Source of the DNA: Candidatus Avelusimicrobium pullarium
Lineage (GTDB): Bacteria > Elusimicrobiota > Elusimicrobia > Elusimicrobiales > Elusimicrobiaceae
Assembly: GCA_944323745.1 (NCBI GenBank)
Contig: CALUTQ010000002.1
Span: 636,114-700,113 of the forward strand
Direction of reading: 5' to 3'
Length of the DNA stretch: 64,000 bases
The translations under genes were made by a program, and so were the position numbers. Positions 1 through 8,672 of this stretch are shown one piece after another. Positions within the stretch are counted from its first letter, which is position 1. Every line of letters starts with the position of its first letter. A model generated the notes under the pieces. It searched no databases and was not told the origin of the DNA. It saw nothing but the letters and a program-made list of their open reading frames with translations.

Positions 1-3000
1 ATTTTCTCCGTCAGGTTGTTGGTTTCCGTCGTGGAAATACTGTAGCTGACCGAAGGCGCCAGCCATTTGGCAATGCGCCACGTGCTGTTAAAACCCGCAT
101 TTTGGTTCATCCCTTTGGGGTAGCGGTTTACGTCGGCACTGTCCATTGTTTTAAACTTGGTGCGTTCTTCTTTGCTTTGCGTCAGGCTGTAATTGGGGGT
201 AATGTTAAAATTGCCCGTCGGCTCATAATTCATTTTAAAATTCATACGCTGGGTTTCTTCCTGCGTGTTGTAATTGCTGCTGGAAGTTAAATGCGTTTCT
301 TTGGCGTAGTCAATGGTCGTATCCGTATAAGAATAACCCGCGTTTAAACTTTTAACCGCGCCTTGCGAATTATGCGTTACCGTAACGGCGTAAGTTTGCG
401 CTTTGTCTTTGCGCTGCATTAAATTATAGTCCACCTGCTCCAGGGTATATTGCAAACCCACCTGGGGCAAATTGTCTTTAATAAAGTCCCCCCGCACATT
501 GGCGCGCTGACGTTCCACCGTGCCTTTGTCCAACGAACTGACGGTGTTGTAATCTTCCGTATCGGACACATTGGGCGTAACGGTGGTGCTGCGGTTTAAG
601 GTGGCCTGCATCGGAAAGTTTTTAAATTTATCCACGTTTAAGAAATATTCTTCTTCCGTCACTTCCTGCTCTTTGGACACCGTTAAAGGCGTTTGAAACG
701 TACCGTCCATATACTTGTATTTGGCGCCGGCGCTGCCCCAGCCGTTAAGACGCACCACCCCGTCCACCTTATATGCGGTGCCTTCGGTGGTGACCGATTC
801 GGCCAAGTGAATCACGTTCAGCCACACCTCGCCGGCACTGCCGGTGCCGATATACGCGTCCGGATTATCGGGGTCGGTTTCCCGCTCCACGCCGGCTACA
901 ATCATACTGATTTGTTTAAAATTCATTATGCCGCCCGAAACACGGCGGTTGACCACACGTACGTTATATTCTTCTTTGGAGGCATTTTCCAGCGTGTCGG
1001 CAATGCCGTCGCCGTCGCTGTCCACCATTTTTAAAGAAATCAAACGCCATTGGGCCGTATCAAAGTTTAACGGGACGATGACTTTGTCATAGTTTTCGTC
1101 CGTACCTACGCGCAGGAAAAATTCGCTGCCGGCATTTTGCGGTTTGCTGTACACCAAAAAGCGAATTTCCTTGTGTTGCGTAAAATCCATAGAGCTGAAG
1201 TTGCGGTTGGCGTACAAACTGTCGTCGTACACTTGGCGCGTGTCAAACGTCAGGTTTAAGGCCTGGTCCATCACGTTAGCGGTGTCGTTTTGTTCTTTAT
1301 ACTCCGCCACGGAGCCGTACAAATACTTAAACACTTCCGTTCCGTCACCGTTATTAGAGGCAAATATAGGCACATAGTTGGTGTTATCCACATTGTTAAT
1401 GCCGGAAACGGACAGCTGCTCGGGCTCTATGCCCTGCTGCACGTTCCAAGCCGTGCCGGACAAAGACACATTGGCAATTTTAACCGTCCCTTTATAGCGG
1501 CCCTGTGCTTTCATTTCATCGGTCAGCTTTAAAGTGATACGCAGGTGGCGCACCGCCGTCCAGTTGCTTTTGGCACTGTCTGCAATATTAAGCGGAGACG
1601 TAAACGTCTGCCACCCGTTATAGGCCAAGCTGCTGTTGGTCAGGCCGTCAATTTCCATACCGCCATAGCCGAAATGGCCGCCCACGGTGTAATCTTCGGC
1701 ATCGTATTTACCGTTTTTGTTTAAGTCCTGGCTGTCTATACGACCGTTGGGCTGGCGTTCGGGGTTGAACTGGTTGTTTACAAACGGGTTAAAGCGCACG
1801 ACGGTTCCGTCCGGGTTGGTGAACCACCAGCCCTGGTCTTCGTTCGGGGCCAGTGTGGTCAGACAATTTACGTCTTCGGTCTTAGGAGCGCCTATCAGCG
1901 TGCCGCCTTCTTCCGTAGCGGTGGGAGAGCAGCTTGTCAGCATACCGTAACCGTTTGCCACCAGACTTTCGGGCCCGGAAGCGGGGTTGACAGAGTCTGA
2001 ATATTCGCTGATGTTACCAAAGGTAATGTCAATCTGCGGGGCGGCCGTGGTGCTGCCTTCGCCCAGCATCGTCAGTTCAAAAGAGGTCTTGTCCGACAGG
2101 TCCACCCCGCTGGTGCTTAACGGATAGACGATGGAAATTTCGTCATTGTCCTGCAGGGAAGAACCGTCCGGCGCGCGTTTGGTCATAATATCGGTAAAGT
2201 CGTAATTAATGACCAGCACCTGCTGTTTTTCGTTATACGTGCCCACGGCATTGGGGTTAATTTCCAGCATAGGCAATTCCTGCGTGTCCCAGGAAACGGA
2301 ATCAATAAACGCCGGACGGCCGTTGGGGTTGGCCGCAATTGTCCAGTCATAGAAAATATTGCTGCCTGCAGTTTGAATGGTGGCCTCGTTCATACTGTCC
2401 ACCATCGCATAGCCAAATGCATTTTCGTTTTTAACGCTGTGGGCCACTTCCGCGCCGAAATCTACAGACAAATTATCCGTTACGTTTAAATCTTTGGCGT
2501 TGATGTCTGCCCCGTACACCAGCAAGTCCTGCGCGTAATTGCCCACTTGCGGCACGGTATCGGGCTGGTCCCAGCCTTCTTTTAATGCCGTGGCGCCCAG
2601 CTTGATTTTGTCAAACAGTTTATAATCAAGCCGCCCGCCGATTAACGAGTTGTTGGAGCTGGAGCCGCCGGTTGTATCGTAGGTAATGTCTATGACGGAG
2701 TTTTCCGTAATTCTTTCTCCGTCGTAAATCGTCAAATAGCCCGACGTATAGTCAATGTAATAATCGTTATTGCGCTGCAGCTGAGCACCGTTCAAACGCA
2801 CCGATTCGGACTCTACCACAATGCCCGCTTCCACAAAATAGGTTTTGACCGTGGACGTATATTCCACCTGAAACGTGCGGTTGCGGGAAGATACCGGCGT
2901 GGCGTTATACAAGCCCAAGTCGTCTGTCATACGGCTTTGCAATTCAAACACGCCTTTGTCAAAATCTACCTCAATGGTGTTGGGGTACACCTGCTGGGGG

Positions 3001-4307
3001 TTGGCGCTATAGCCCACTTCCTGCCCGTTGGCGTCCAGTAAATTAAGCAAAAAGTTGCCTTTGCCGTTGTCGCGCGTAATCTGCTGGGCACCGATGTTAT
3101 AAAAGGTTTTCATTTCCAGCTGATAGCCGATTTCGTCGGAAGAATCAACATATTTTTCGTTGGCGGTTTTGATGACATAAGGCTGGGTTTGGTTATCGCT
3201 AAGCCATTTGCCGGCGCTGTTTTGATAGTTCACCGCAATCACGCTGGCGGCGGTTTGGGCGCTGGTGAACTGGATAATGCCGCGCGTATAGTCCACCGTA
3301 TAGTCCACCCCGCGCTGCAGCAATTTAAATGTGCCCGGATACACCACCTTCCCCGTGACATAGTCGCGCGCCTGCAGGGAAACGGGCACATAGTCGCCTG
3401 TGGTGGTATTGGTATCCACATACACTTCTTCGCTGCCGGCGGCAATGCTGCCTATATCCAAAGACCAGTTGTTTACCGGAAGGCCGGCGATATTGGTGCC
3501 GAAAGTCAAATCGTAATAGGTGCGGCGTACATAATCGGTGTCTTTAATAGTCACGATTTCAAACACGCTGCTGCCCACGAACTGCTTTTGTTTGCTGGAA
3601 CCTTTGGTCTGGCTGCCGATGATATTAAGGTCCAAATTTTTATGCTGCAGATGCACCTTGGCACCGAAAAGTTGTTTTTCGTAAGCGATAAATTCCGTCT
3701 GCGGCAGGGAAAGGTTAATGTCGCCGAACTCGGCCGACTGCACCAGCTCCCCGGGTTTGCCGCGGTAAGCTACGGAGAGGGTTTTTTCTTCTTCCCGTTT
3801 GTCGTCATAGTCAATATCCACAAAAATGCGGTCCAAAATTTTACCCTGCATTTTAAGCTGCATTTCCTGCTGCATTTCAAAATTGCGGATATTGCGTTCT
3901 TCTATGTCGTTGTTGGCGTCTTCCGTATAGCGTTTGGCATCCAGCTTAAAACCGATTACGTAACGCCCCGTCAAGGCCACATTGGTGCCGTAAAGCGGCA
4001 AAGACAGCGTAGGGTTAAGAAGCGTCAGGTCGGGGATAGGTTCGGGCTCTTTATCCAAAGAATAGTCGCCCTCCACCGCGGTAACCGCCTGGCGCCAAAA
4101 CTCGTTGGTGTATTTAAGCAGTTGGGCGTCATCGGGAGCGTCTTCTATAATCAATTCCTGTTCGGCCTGGGCTTTGCGTTCGTCTTCAAACAGGTCGTAC
4201 TTGTCCCTGTCCACCAGCTGATAAGGCAGCGTTTCGGCCTGCAGATACGGACCGAAAATAAACTGGGGGATTAAAAAAAGGCACAAAACCAGCCGTGCGG
4301 TTTTCAT
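1..4307 (-). CDS. SprA-like giant outer-membrane protein (partial, 3' end outside window)
   Basis: An uninterrupted minus-strand frame starts at the ATG at 4307 and runs off the left edge (at least 1435 codons). I translated it directly. It opens with a signal peptide (MKTARLVLCLFLIPQFIFG). Near residue 170-270 is a block reading YRGKPGELVQSAEFGDINLS, then LPQTEFIAYEKQLFGAKV and IIGSQTKGSSKQKQF. This matches the order of the conserved block of SprA, the outer-membrane pore of the Bacteroidota type IX secretion system (gliding motility protein SprA). Later segments have the repeated form 'VYLNG..L.RG.DYTIDY..G.I.F', also typical of SprA and related giant barrels. The rest is beta-rich, with Asp/Asn-rich stretches such as DSDGDGIADT. 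Assignment to the SprA family is by motif memory. Secretion function is inference, since no other type IX gene is in the window. No good Shine-Dalgarno precedes the start. Confidence 0.75.
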   Translation of the reverse strand, partial: MKTARLVLCLFLIPQFIFGPYLQAETLPYQLVDRDKYDLFEDERKAQAEQELIIEDAPDDAQLLKYTNEFWRQAVTAVEGDYSLDKEPEPIPDLTLLNPTLSLPLYGTNVALTGRYVIGFKLDAKRYTEDANNDIEERNIRNFEMQQEMQLKMQGKILDRIFVDIDYDDKREEEKTLSVAYRGKPGELVQSAEFGDINLSLPQTEFIAYEKQLFGAKVHLQHKNLDLNIIGSQTKGSSKQKQFVGSSVFEIVTIKDTDYVRRTYYDLTFGTNIAGLPVNNWSLDIGSIAAGSEEVYVDTNTTTGDYVPVSLQARDYVTGKVVYPGTFKLLQRGVDYTVDYTRGIIQFTSAQTAASVIAVNYQNSAGKWLSDNQTQPYVIKTANEKYVDSSDEIGYQLEMKTFYNIGAQQITRDNGKGNFLLNLLDANGQEVGYSANPQQVYPNTIEVDFDKGVFELQSRMTDDLGLYNATPVSSRNRTFQVEYTSTVKTYFVEAGIVVESESVRLNGAQLQRNNDYYIDYTSGYLTIYDGERITENSVIDITYDTTGGSSSNNSLIGGRLDYKLFDKIKLGATALKEGWDQPDTVPQVGNYAQDLLVYGADINAKDLNVTDNLSVDFGAEVAHSVKNENAFGYAMVDSMNEATIQTAGSNIFYDWTIAANPNGRPAFIDSVSWDTQELPMLEINPNAVGTYNEKQQVLVINYDFTDIMTKRAPDGSSLQDNDEISIVYPLSTSGVDLSDKTSFELTMLGEGSTTAAPQIDITFGNISEYSDSVNPASGPESLVANGYGMLTSCSPTATEEGGTLIGAPKTEDVNCLTTLAPNEDQGWWFTNPDGTVVRFNPFVNNQFNPERQPNGRIDSQDLNKNGKYDAEDYTVGGHFGYGGMEIDGLTNSSLAYNGWQTFTSPLNIADSAKSNWTAVRHLRITLKLTDEMKAQGRYKGTVKIANVSLSGTAWNVQQGIEPEQLSVSGINNVDNTNYVPIFASNNGDGTEVFKYLYGSVAEYKEQNDTANVMDQALNLTFDTRQVYDDSLYANRNFSSMDFTQHKEIRFLVYSKPQNAGSEFFLRVGTDENYDKVIVPLNFDTAQWRLISLKMVDSDGDGIADTLENASKEEYNVRVVNRRVSGGIMNFKQISMIVAGVERETDPDNPDAYIGTGSAGEVWLNVIHLAESVTTEGTAYKVDGVVRLNGWGSAGAKYKYMDGTFQTPLTVSKEQEVTEEEYFLNVDKFKNFPMQATLNRSTTVTPNVSDTEDYNTVSSLDKGTVERQRANVRGDFIKDNLPQVGLQYTLEQVDYNLMQRKDKAQTYAVTVTHNSQGAVKSLNAGYSYTDTTIDYAKETHLTSSSNYNTQEETQRMNFKMNYEPTGNFNITPNYSLTQSKEERTKFKTMDSADVNRYPKGMNQNAGFNSTWRIAKWLAPSVSYSISTTETNNLTEK

Positions 4308-4490
4308 AGGATGATAAAAAACCTCATGTTCTCATTGTATAATATCTCACGTCAAAAATCAGACGGTTTTAGCCCCCCCTTTCCAGGCGCCGGCACACCC
4401 GCGCAAACAGCCCGTCTTTTTTATGTTTTCTTCGGTCTTTGTACTTTGCGCTTACGAACGCGCGCGCAATTTGTTAGAATAAAAATAATT

Positions 4491-5594
4491 ATGAAAATTT
4501 CCAAACCTTCTATTTTTACGCGCTACATCGCCAAAAGCCTGCTGACGTTTTTTGCCGGTGTAGTGGGTATTTTGATGTTTGTTATTTTCATGAACCAGTT
4601 TATCCGCATTATGGATATGGCGATGACCTACGGCACCAGCTGGGCGTGGATAGCATCTTCGCTGCTTAACGTAATGCCCGACGTGTTTACAATGGCCGCG
4701 CCGATGGCTTTTCAAATTGCCATTTTGCTCACGCTTACCAATATGAGCGAGCACGGCGAACTGATTGCGCTGCGCGCAGCCGGTTTTTCCTTTAAAGAAA
4801 TTGTCCGCCCGTTGCTTTTTTGCGCTATTGCCTTATTTGTGCTTTTATTTTTTATGGCCAACTGGGTCACCCCGCGCAGCTATAAACGGCTTATTGACCG
4901 CCGGCAGGAAGCCCGCCAGAAAATTACCAAAGTAACCTTAGAGCCCAAAACATTTTTAAACCTGGGGGAATGGGATTTGTATTTGGAAGAACTGGACGAA
5001 GACACCGATGAAGCCAAACTTATCCACCTCATCCGCAAACAGGATGCAGGTGCGCTGAGCACCAAAGTAAATGCCACCTCGGGCAAAATTATCCTTACCG
5101 ACCGCGCCATCGGTTTGCAGCTGCAGGACGGCCAAATGCAACGCATTGACGCCAAAGACCCCACCGCCATTGTAGCGGCTAATTTTGACAATTACACAAT
5201 GAGTATATCCCTTACCAGAGAATATCAACGCAAACAGCGCGTGGGGGAATTGACCAGCACCAAAATTCTGCGTCTGTTGCGCCAGGGCGGGCTTTCGCCG
5301 GAGGAAAAAGCCGAGTACCGCACCGAAGTCAGCCTGCGCAATATGATGGCATTTGCCCCGCTGATTTTGCTTTTTGTCAGCTGCCCGTTGGGGTTTTCGT
5401 TAGGCAAACGCAGCAATAAAGGCTGGGGGATGCTTTTTAGCGTAATTATCATCTTTACGTTTTATTTGCTGATGACGCTGGGCCTGAGTTTGGGCAAAAA
5501 ATACGTTCTGTTGTCTTACCCCGGGCCGTGGCTGCCCATTGTAGTGGGGGCCGTGGCCGGCTGGTATTTGTGGAAAAAGAGGTTAAACATTTAA
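4491..5594 (+). CDS. lptF: LptF/LptG-family permease (first of pair)
   Basis: Predicted inner-membrane permease subunit of the LptB2FG ABC exporter, which pulls lipopolysaccharide out of the inner membrane. The 367-residue product has the family layout: two N-terminal membrane helices, then 'ELIALRAAGFS', the coupling-helix region that contacts LptB. A periplasmic beta-rich segment follows (about residues 125-260), then three C-terminal helices containing 'CPLGFSLGKRSNKGWG'. I take ATG 4491 as start because it begins the membrane-inserting sequence; an in-frame upstream ATG at 4311 would add unrelated residues. A possible promoter is TTACGA (4452-4457) with TAGAAT (4475-4480), 17 bp apart. 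The stop overlaps the next start (TAATG), so the pair is translationally coupled. F versus G assignment is by gene order only. Confidence 0.85.
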   Translation: MKISKPSIFTRYIAKSLLTFFAGVVGILMFVIFMNQFIRIMDMAMTYGTSWAWIASSLLNVMPDVFTMAAPMAFQIAILLTLTNMSEHGELIALRAAGFSFKEIVRPLLFCAIALFVLLFFMANWVTPRSYKRLIDRRQEARQKITKVTLEPKTFLNLGEWDLYLEELDEDTDEAKLIHLIRKQDAGALSTKVNATSGKIILTDRAIGLQLQDGQMQRIDAKDPTAIVAANFDNYTMSISLTREYQRKQRVGELTSTKILRLLRQGGLSPEEKAEYRTEVSLRNMMAFAPLILLFVSCPLGFSLGKRSNKGWGMLFSVIIIFTFYLLMTLGLSLGKKYVLLSYPGPWLPIVVGAVAGWYLWKKRLNI

Positions 5595-6679
5595 TGAGCC
5601 GCATTTTTCGTTACATCGCCAAAAAATTCTGGGGCCCTTTCTTTTTTGCTATGGGGGTTTTTGCCGCACTGGTGGTTTTGGGCGACACATTTGAAAAACT
5701 AAAAACGCTCAGCAACGGGTATTCCACTTTGGGAGCGGTGCTAAGCTATTCTTTGCTCACTTTCCCGATGTGGCTGGCCACCATTATGCCGGTGGCTTGT
5801 TTGTTGGGGGCCATATCCGTAATTTCCGAAATGGTGGCCAGCGGGGAATGGACCGCCTGCGTGGCCAGCGGGTTTTCCCCCAAGCAGCTTTTCAAACCCG
5901 TCATTATGTGTATTATTCTGGTAGCGGTGTTGACGATGGCCTTGCAGGAGTTTGTTGTCCCGCCGCTAAATATGAAGGCCGAAGTGCTCTACTATACTAA
6001 AATCAGCCCCGAAGCCAATTTTAACATCAATGCCGAAACCGACGTAGCAATGAAAGTGGCCGACAATCAGATGCTCTATGCCAAATCGGTGGATCTGGGG
6101 CGGGGCATTATGGAAGGCGTATCGCTGGACACGTATGACAATTTGTGGAATATTGCCTCGCAGTTTATTGCCAAGCGTATGGTCTGGGACGAACAAAACC
6201 GCCGCTGGGTGTTTGAAAAAGGGACCTATCGCACCTTTGTAGACGAATTGGACACCGAAGACGAACACTTTGAAAAAACGGACAGCCCGGTGGAAATGCA
6301 GCCAAAGGATATGTCCCTCAACCGTACGGAGAACAAACTTTTAAGCATACGCGGGCTGACCAAACGCATCAACTTTTTTAAGCGCACGGGGCTGGCTTCT
6401 TACTCGGCCGAAACGGAGCGGCAGGCCAAGCTGGCCACGCCGTTTGTAACACTGATTATGTGCCTGCTTGGGATGCCGTTTGCCATCAGTTTAAAACGCA
6501 AAAGCAAAATTTTAAACATCATCGCTTCTATGGTCATTGCGTTTACGTTTTGGTGGCTGATCAGTATGATTACTTCCATCGGGGAAAACGGCTACATCAA
6601 CCCGTATCTGGCCGGATGGGGGCCCGTCATTATTTTTGGGGCCGTTGTGTTTTTTGAGTTTAAATGGCTTAAATTATAA
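5594..6679 (+). CDS. lptG: LptF/LptG-family permease (second of pair)
   Basis: Partner permease of the preceding gene and part of the same predicted lipopolysaccharide export complex; 361 residues. N-terminal helices are followed by 'GEWTACVASGFSPKQLFKP', the coupling-helix motif equivalent to 'ELIALRAAG' in LptF. A periplasmic domain and C-terminal helices follow ('MCLLGMPFAISLKRKSK'). The start ATG overlaps the upstream TAA and has AAGAGG about ten bases before it. An upstream in-frame start at 5528 lies within lptF and is less likely. A hairpin terminator follows. LptB and LptC are not in this window. Confidence 0.85.
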   Translation: MSRIFRYIAKKFWGPFFFAMGVFAALVVLGDTFEKLKTLSNGYSTLGAVLSYSLLTFPMWLATIMPVACLLGAISVISEMVASGEWTACVASGFSPKQLFKPVIMCIILVAVLTMALQEFVVPPLNMKAEVLYYTKISPEANFNINAETDVAMKVADNQMLYAKSVDLGRGIMEGVSLDTYDNLWNIASQFIAKRMVWDEQNRRWVFEKGTYRTFVDELDTEDEHFEKTDSPVEMQPKDMSLNRTENKLLSIRGLTKRINFFKRTGLASYSAETERQAKLATPFVTLIMCLLGMPFAISLKRKSKILNIIASMVIAFTFWWLISMITSIGENGYINPYLAGWGPVIIFGAVVFFEFKWLKL

Positions 6680-6681
6680 AC

Positions 6682-6707
6682 AAAAACCCCGGGCAACCGG
6701 GGTTTTT
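6682..6707 (+). terminator. Rho-independent terminator after lptG
   Basis: AAAAACCCCGG, short loop, CCGGGGTTTTT. It lies three bases after the lptG stop, between convergent genes, and is symmetric enough to serve the minus-strand gene as well. Confidence 0.85.
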
Positions 6708-6712
6708 ATTTG

Positions 6713-7465
6713 TTACTTACCTGTCAATGTTTTTACCGCTGCGTGATATAAAGCGTATAAATTTTGAAAAATGGGCTTTTCGCCAAAGTGCGGTTCCCAT
6801 TTCAAACGGAAAAGTTCATCACTTATCACAAAAGCGGCCGCAGCCTTTACCTTCTTTTGCGTGCAAATGGCAAAAAAGGCGGAAGCTTCCATTTCCACCG
6901 TTAAAATATTCTTTTTTTGGTAATGCGCCACTTCCTGCGCCGTTTCGCGGAAGATGGCGTCCGTCGTCCACGTCGGGCCGGTGTGATGATAGATGTTGTT
7001 TTTCTGCATTACGCCGGCCAATTTTTTGCTAAGTACGGCAGAGGGGTGCAAAAATTCCTGCGGCACATAATGGGCGGAAATACCTTCATCGGCCAATGCG
7101 CCGTCGCACAGCACCACATCGGCGGCCAGCACTTCCGGCTGCAAGGACCCCGCCAACCCGATAAGCACAAACTCTTTTACCCCCAACGCAATCAGCACTT
7201 CCAGTGCCATTGCCATCGCCGGGGCACCCACGCCAAAGCCCGTTACATAACAAAAGCCTTTTTGCTCTTCCACATAAATATCGGCTTCGCAGTTATAATG
7301 TTTAAATTTGCCTTGGCTTAAGGCGTATTTGGTCAACGAAGAAAGCGGGCAGACCACCGCTTTTTTAGGCAGTTTTAAATTGCAATGCAAATGTTTTAAA
7401 TACGTCTTGGCGCCGGAAAGTTCTTTTAGTCCGGCTTTGCGTTTTTTAGGAAAAAGAAGCGTCAT
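6713..7465 (-). CDS. Nucleoside phosphorylase (PNP/UDP family)
   Basis: Predicted cytoplasmic phosphorylase that splits a nucleoside with phosphate into base and ribose-1-phosphate. The 250 residues contain the family landmarks: 'FGVGAPAMAMALEVLIALG' (phosphate/ribose region), 'LIGLAGSLQ', 'TVEMEASAFFAI' (ribose-binding Met-Glu) and 'FVISDEL' with the Asp that protonates the base. The substrate (uridine, purine or methylthioadenosine) cannot be fixed from sequence. The start at 7465 has AGGA eight bases upstream. A structured leader with a terminator-like hairpin lies immediately upstream on the same strand (7502-7616), suggesting attenuation. Confidence 0.8.
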   Translation of the reverse strand: MTLLFPKKRKAGLKELSGAKTYLKHLHCNLKLPKKAVVCPLSSLTKYALSQGKFKHYNCEADIYVEEQKGFCYVTGFGVGAPAMAMALEVLIALGVKEFVLIGLAGSLQPEVLAADVVLCDGALADEGISAHYVPQEFLHPSAVLSKKLAGVMQKNNIYHHTGPTWTTDAIFRETAQEVAHYQKKNILTVEMEASAFFAICTQKKVKAAAAFVISDELFRLKWEPHFGEKPIFQNLYALYHAAVKTLTGK

Positions 7466-7501
7466 ATATATAGTCCTGTAATTAAGATATATATACTATA
7501 C

Positions 7502-7616
7502 AAAAAAACCGCCCAAGACCTATTGCTCGGGCGGCCGTAAACCGGCCGTTCCTGTCTACCCCCGCCGGAGACCGGCCTTTTTGTCGGCCGCCAGCAATCA
7601 CTACGCCTCAGAACGC
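7502..7616 (-). ncRNA. Structured leader or small RNA upstream of nucleoside phosphorylase
   Basis: On the minus strand, bases 7534-7526 (CCGCCCGAG) pair with 7517-7509 (CTTGGGCGG) and are followed by seven T, a terminator facing the phosphorylase gene. The same bases also sit in a longer alternative helix: 7598-7585 (ATTGCTGGCGGCCG) pairs with 7537-7522 with only a two-base bulge. Inside it, GGCCG/CGGCC and GTCT/AGAC stems enclose a G-rich loop. The two folds exclude each other, the hallmark of a transcription attenuator or riboswitch. I do not recognise a known aptamer. A TATAAG at 7621-7616 could be a -10 element but no good -35 is visible. A free-standing small RNA (6S-like rod) is the alternative. 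Confidence 0.45.
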
Positions 7617-7686
7617 TTATAAAAAACTTTACAACCTACGCCCGAGGTGTTATCATATAAAAAGAACCTAAAAAAGCGGGTGTTTT

Positions 7687-8601
7687 ATGTTGACCAAATA
7701 CATTATTCAGGACCGCAAACTTTGCACCACCGAAGAAGAAAAAGCCCAGGTTTACGTATTTACTAATCCGACGGTAGAAGAACAGCGCACGCTGGTAAGC
7801 GATTTTCAAATAGACGAACATACGCTGGCTTCCGCGCTGGACCCCGATGAACTCCCGCGCTTGGAATTTGAGCCCGAACACATCGTGATGATTTACAAGC
7901 GCCCCAAAAACTATTCCGGCAAAGACCAGCTGGAGTTTAAGGTGGCCTCTGTCGGCACGTTTTTGTTTGAAGACAAACTGGTCATCGTGCTGGCCGAAGA
8001 CATTCCGCTTTTTGTGGGCAAACGCTTCCAGCAGGTGCTTTCCATTAAAAATGTTTTCCTGAAATTGGTTTATAATGCCATTTCCCACTACATTGAACAC
8101 TTGCGCATCATTCACTTGATATCGGAAGAAATTGAAGACAAGATGAATGAATCAATGGACAACACTTACCTTTTAAACTTGTTCAGCCTGGAAAAGAGCT
8201 TGGTCTATTACGCCGAGGCTATTGCCGCCAACGGTTTTGTGTTTGAAAAAATGCGTAACCTTTCCGCCCGCATCGGCTTTGACGACAATGACGACGAAAT
8301 GTTGGACGACATTATCGTAGAAAACCTGCAGTGCAAAACACAGGCGGATATTTACTCCAACATTTTGGCGCAGATGCTTGGCGCGCGCGCCAGCATTGTA
8401 AGCAACAACTTAAACCTGCTGATTAAAAAGCTCAACATTATTACCATCTCGCTGATGGTGCCCACTTTAATTGCCAGCGTATACGGTATGAACGTAGCCT
8501 TGCCTATGGAACATCATCCGGACGCTTTTTGGATGCTGCTGGGGCTGGGGCTTATTTCCGTATGGCTGGTAATGATATACTGGCGCCACAAAAACTGGTA
8601 A
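7687..8601 (+). CDS. corA: CorA-family divalent metal transporter
   Basis: Homopentameric inner-membrane Mg2+/Co2+ channel family, 304 residues. A large acidic cytoplasmic domain (about residues 1-235) is followed by two C-terminal helices. The signature YGMN (in 'SVYGMNVAL') ends the first helix and forms the selectivity filter. The periplasmic loop carries 'MEHHPDAFW' rather than the common MPEL. The last residues are basic (RHKNW), as expected for a cytoplasmic tail. It is a single gene between a divergent and a convergent neighbour. A TATCAT (7651-7656) may be its -10, leaving a leader of about 25 bases. Confidence 0.88.
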   Translation: MLTKYIIQDRKLCTTEEEKAQVYVFTNPTVEEQRTLVSDFQIDEHTLASALDPDELPRLEFEPEHIVMIYKRPKNYSGKDQLEFKVASVGTFLFEDKLVIVLAEDIPLFVGKRFQQVLSIKNVFLKLVYNAISHYIEHLRIIHLISEEIEDKMNESMDNTYLLNLFSLEKSLVYYAEAIAANGFVFEKMRNLSARIGFDDNDDEMLDDIIVENLQCKTQADIYSNILAQMLGARASIVSNNLNLLIKKLNIITISLMVPTLIASVYGMNVALPMEHHPDAFWMLLGLGLISVWLVMIYWRHKNW

Positions 8602-8637
8602 ACGCACCGGACGCAATTGCCCTGCCAATTTATACAT

Positions 8638-8666
8638 AAAAAAGGCCGCCTCAAAGGCGGCCTTTT
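8638..8666. terminator. Bidirectional terminator between corA and the kinase gene
   Basis: AAAAGGCCGCC-TCAAA-GGCGGCCTTTT: seven GC pairs flanked by A and T runs. It is placed between two convergent genes and works on both strands. Confidence 0.85.
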
Positions 8667-8672
8667 GATTTA

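Noticed and set aside
3189..4274. A 361-codon open frame on the plus strand
   Set aside because: It lies wholly antisense to the SprA-like gene, whose minus-strand frame has a signal peptide and family motifs. The plus frame is rich in His, Phe and Ile with no domain, as expected for an antisense shadow.
7563..7582. Plus-strand terminator GCCGG-AGA-CCGGC followed by TTTTT
   Set aside because: Five-base stem with a three-base loop, and no plus-strand transcript ends there; the minus-strand hairpin with seven T is much stronger.
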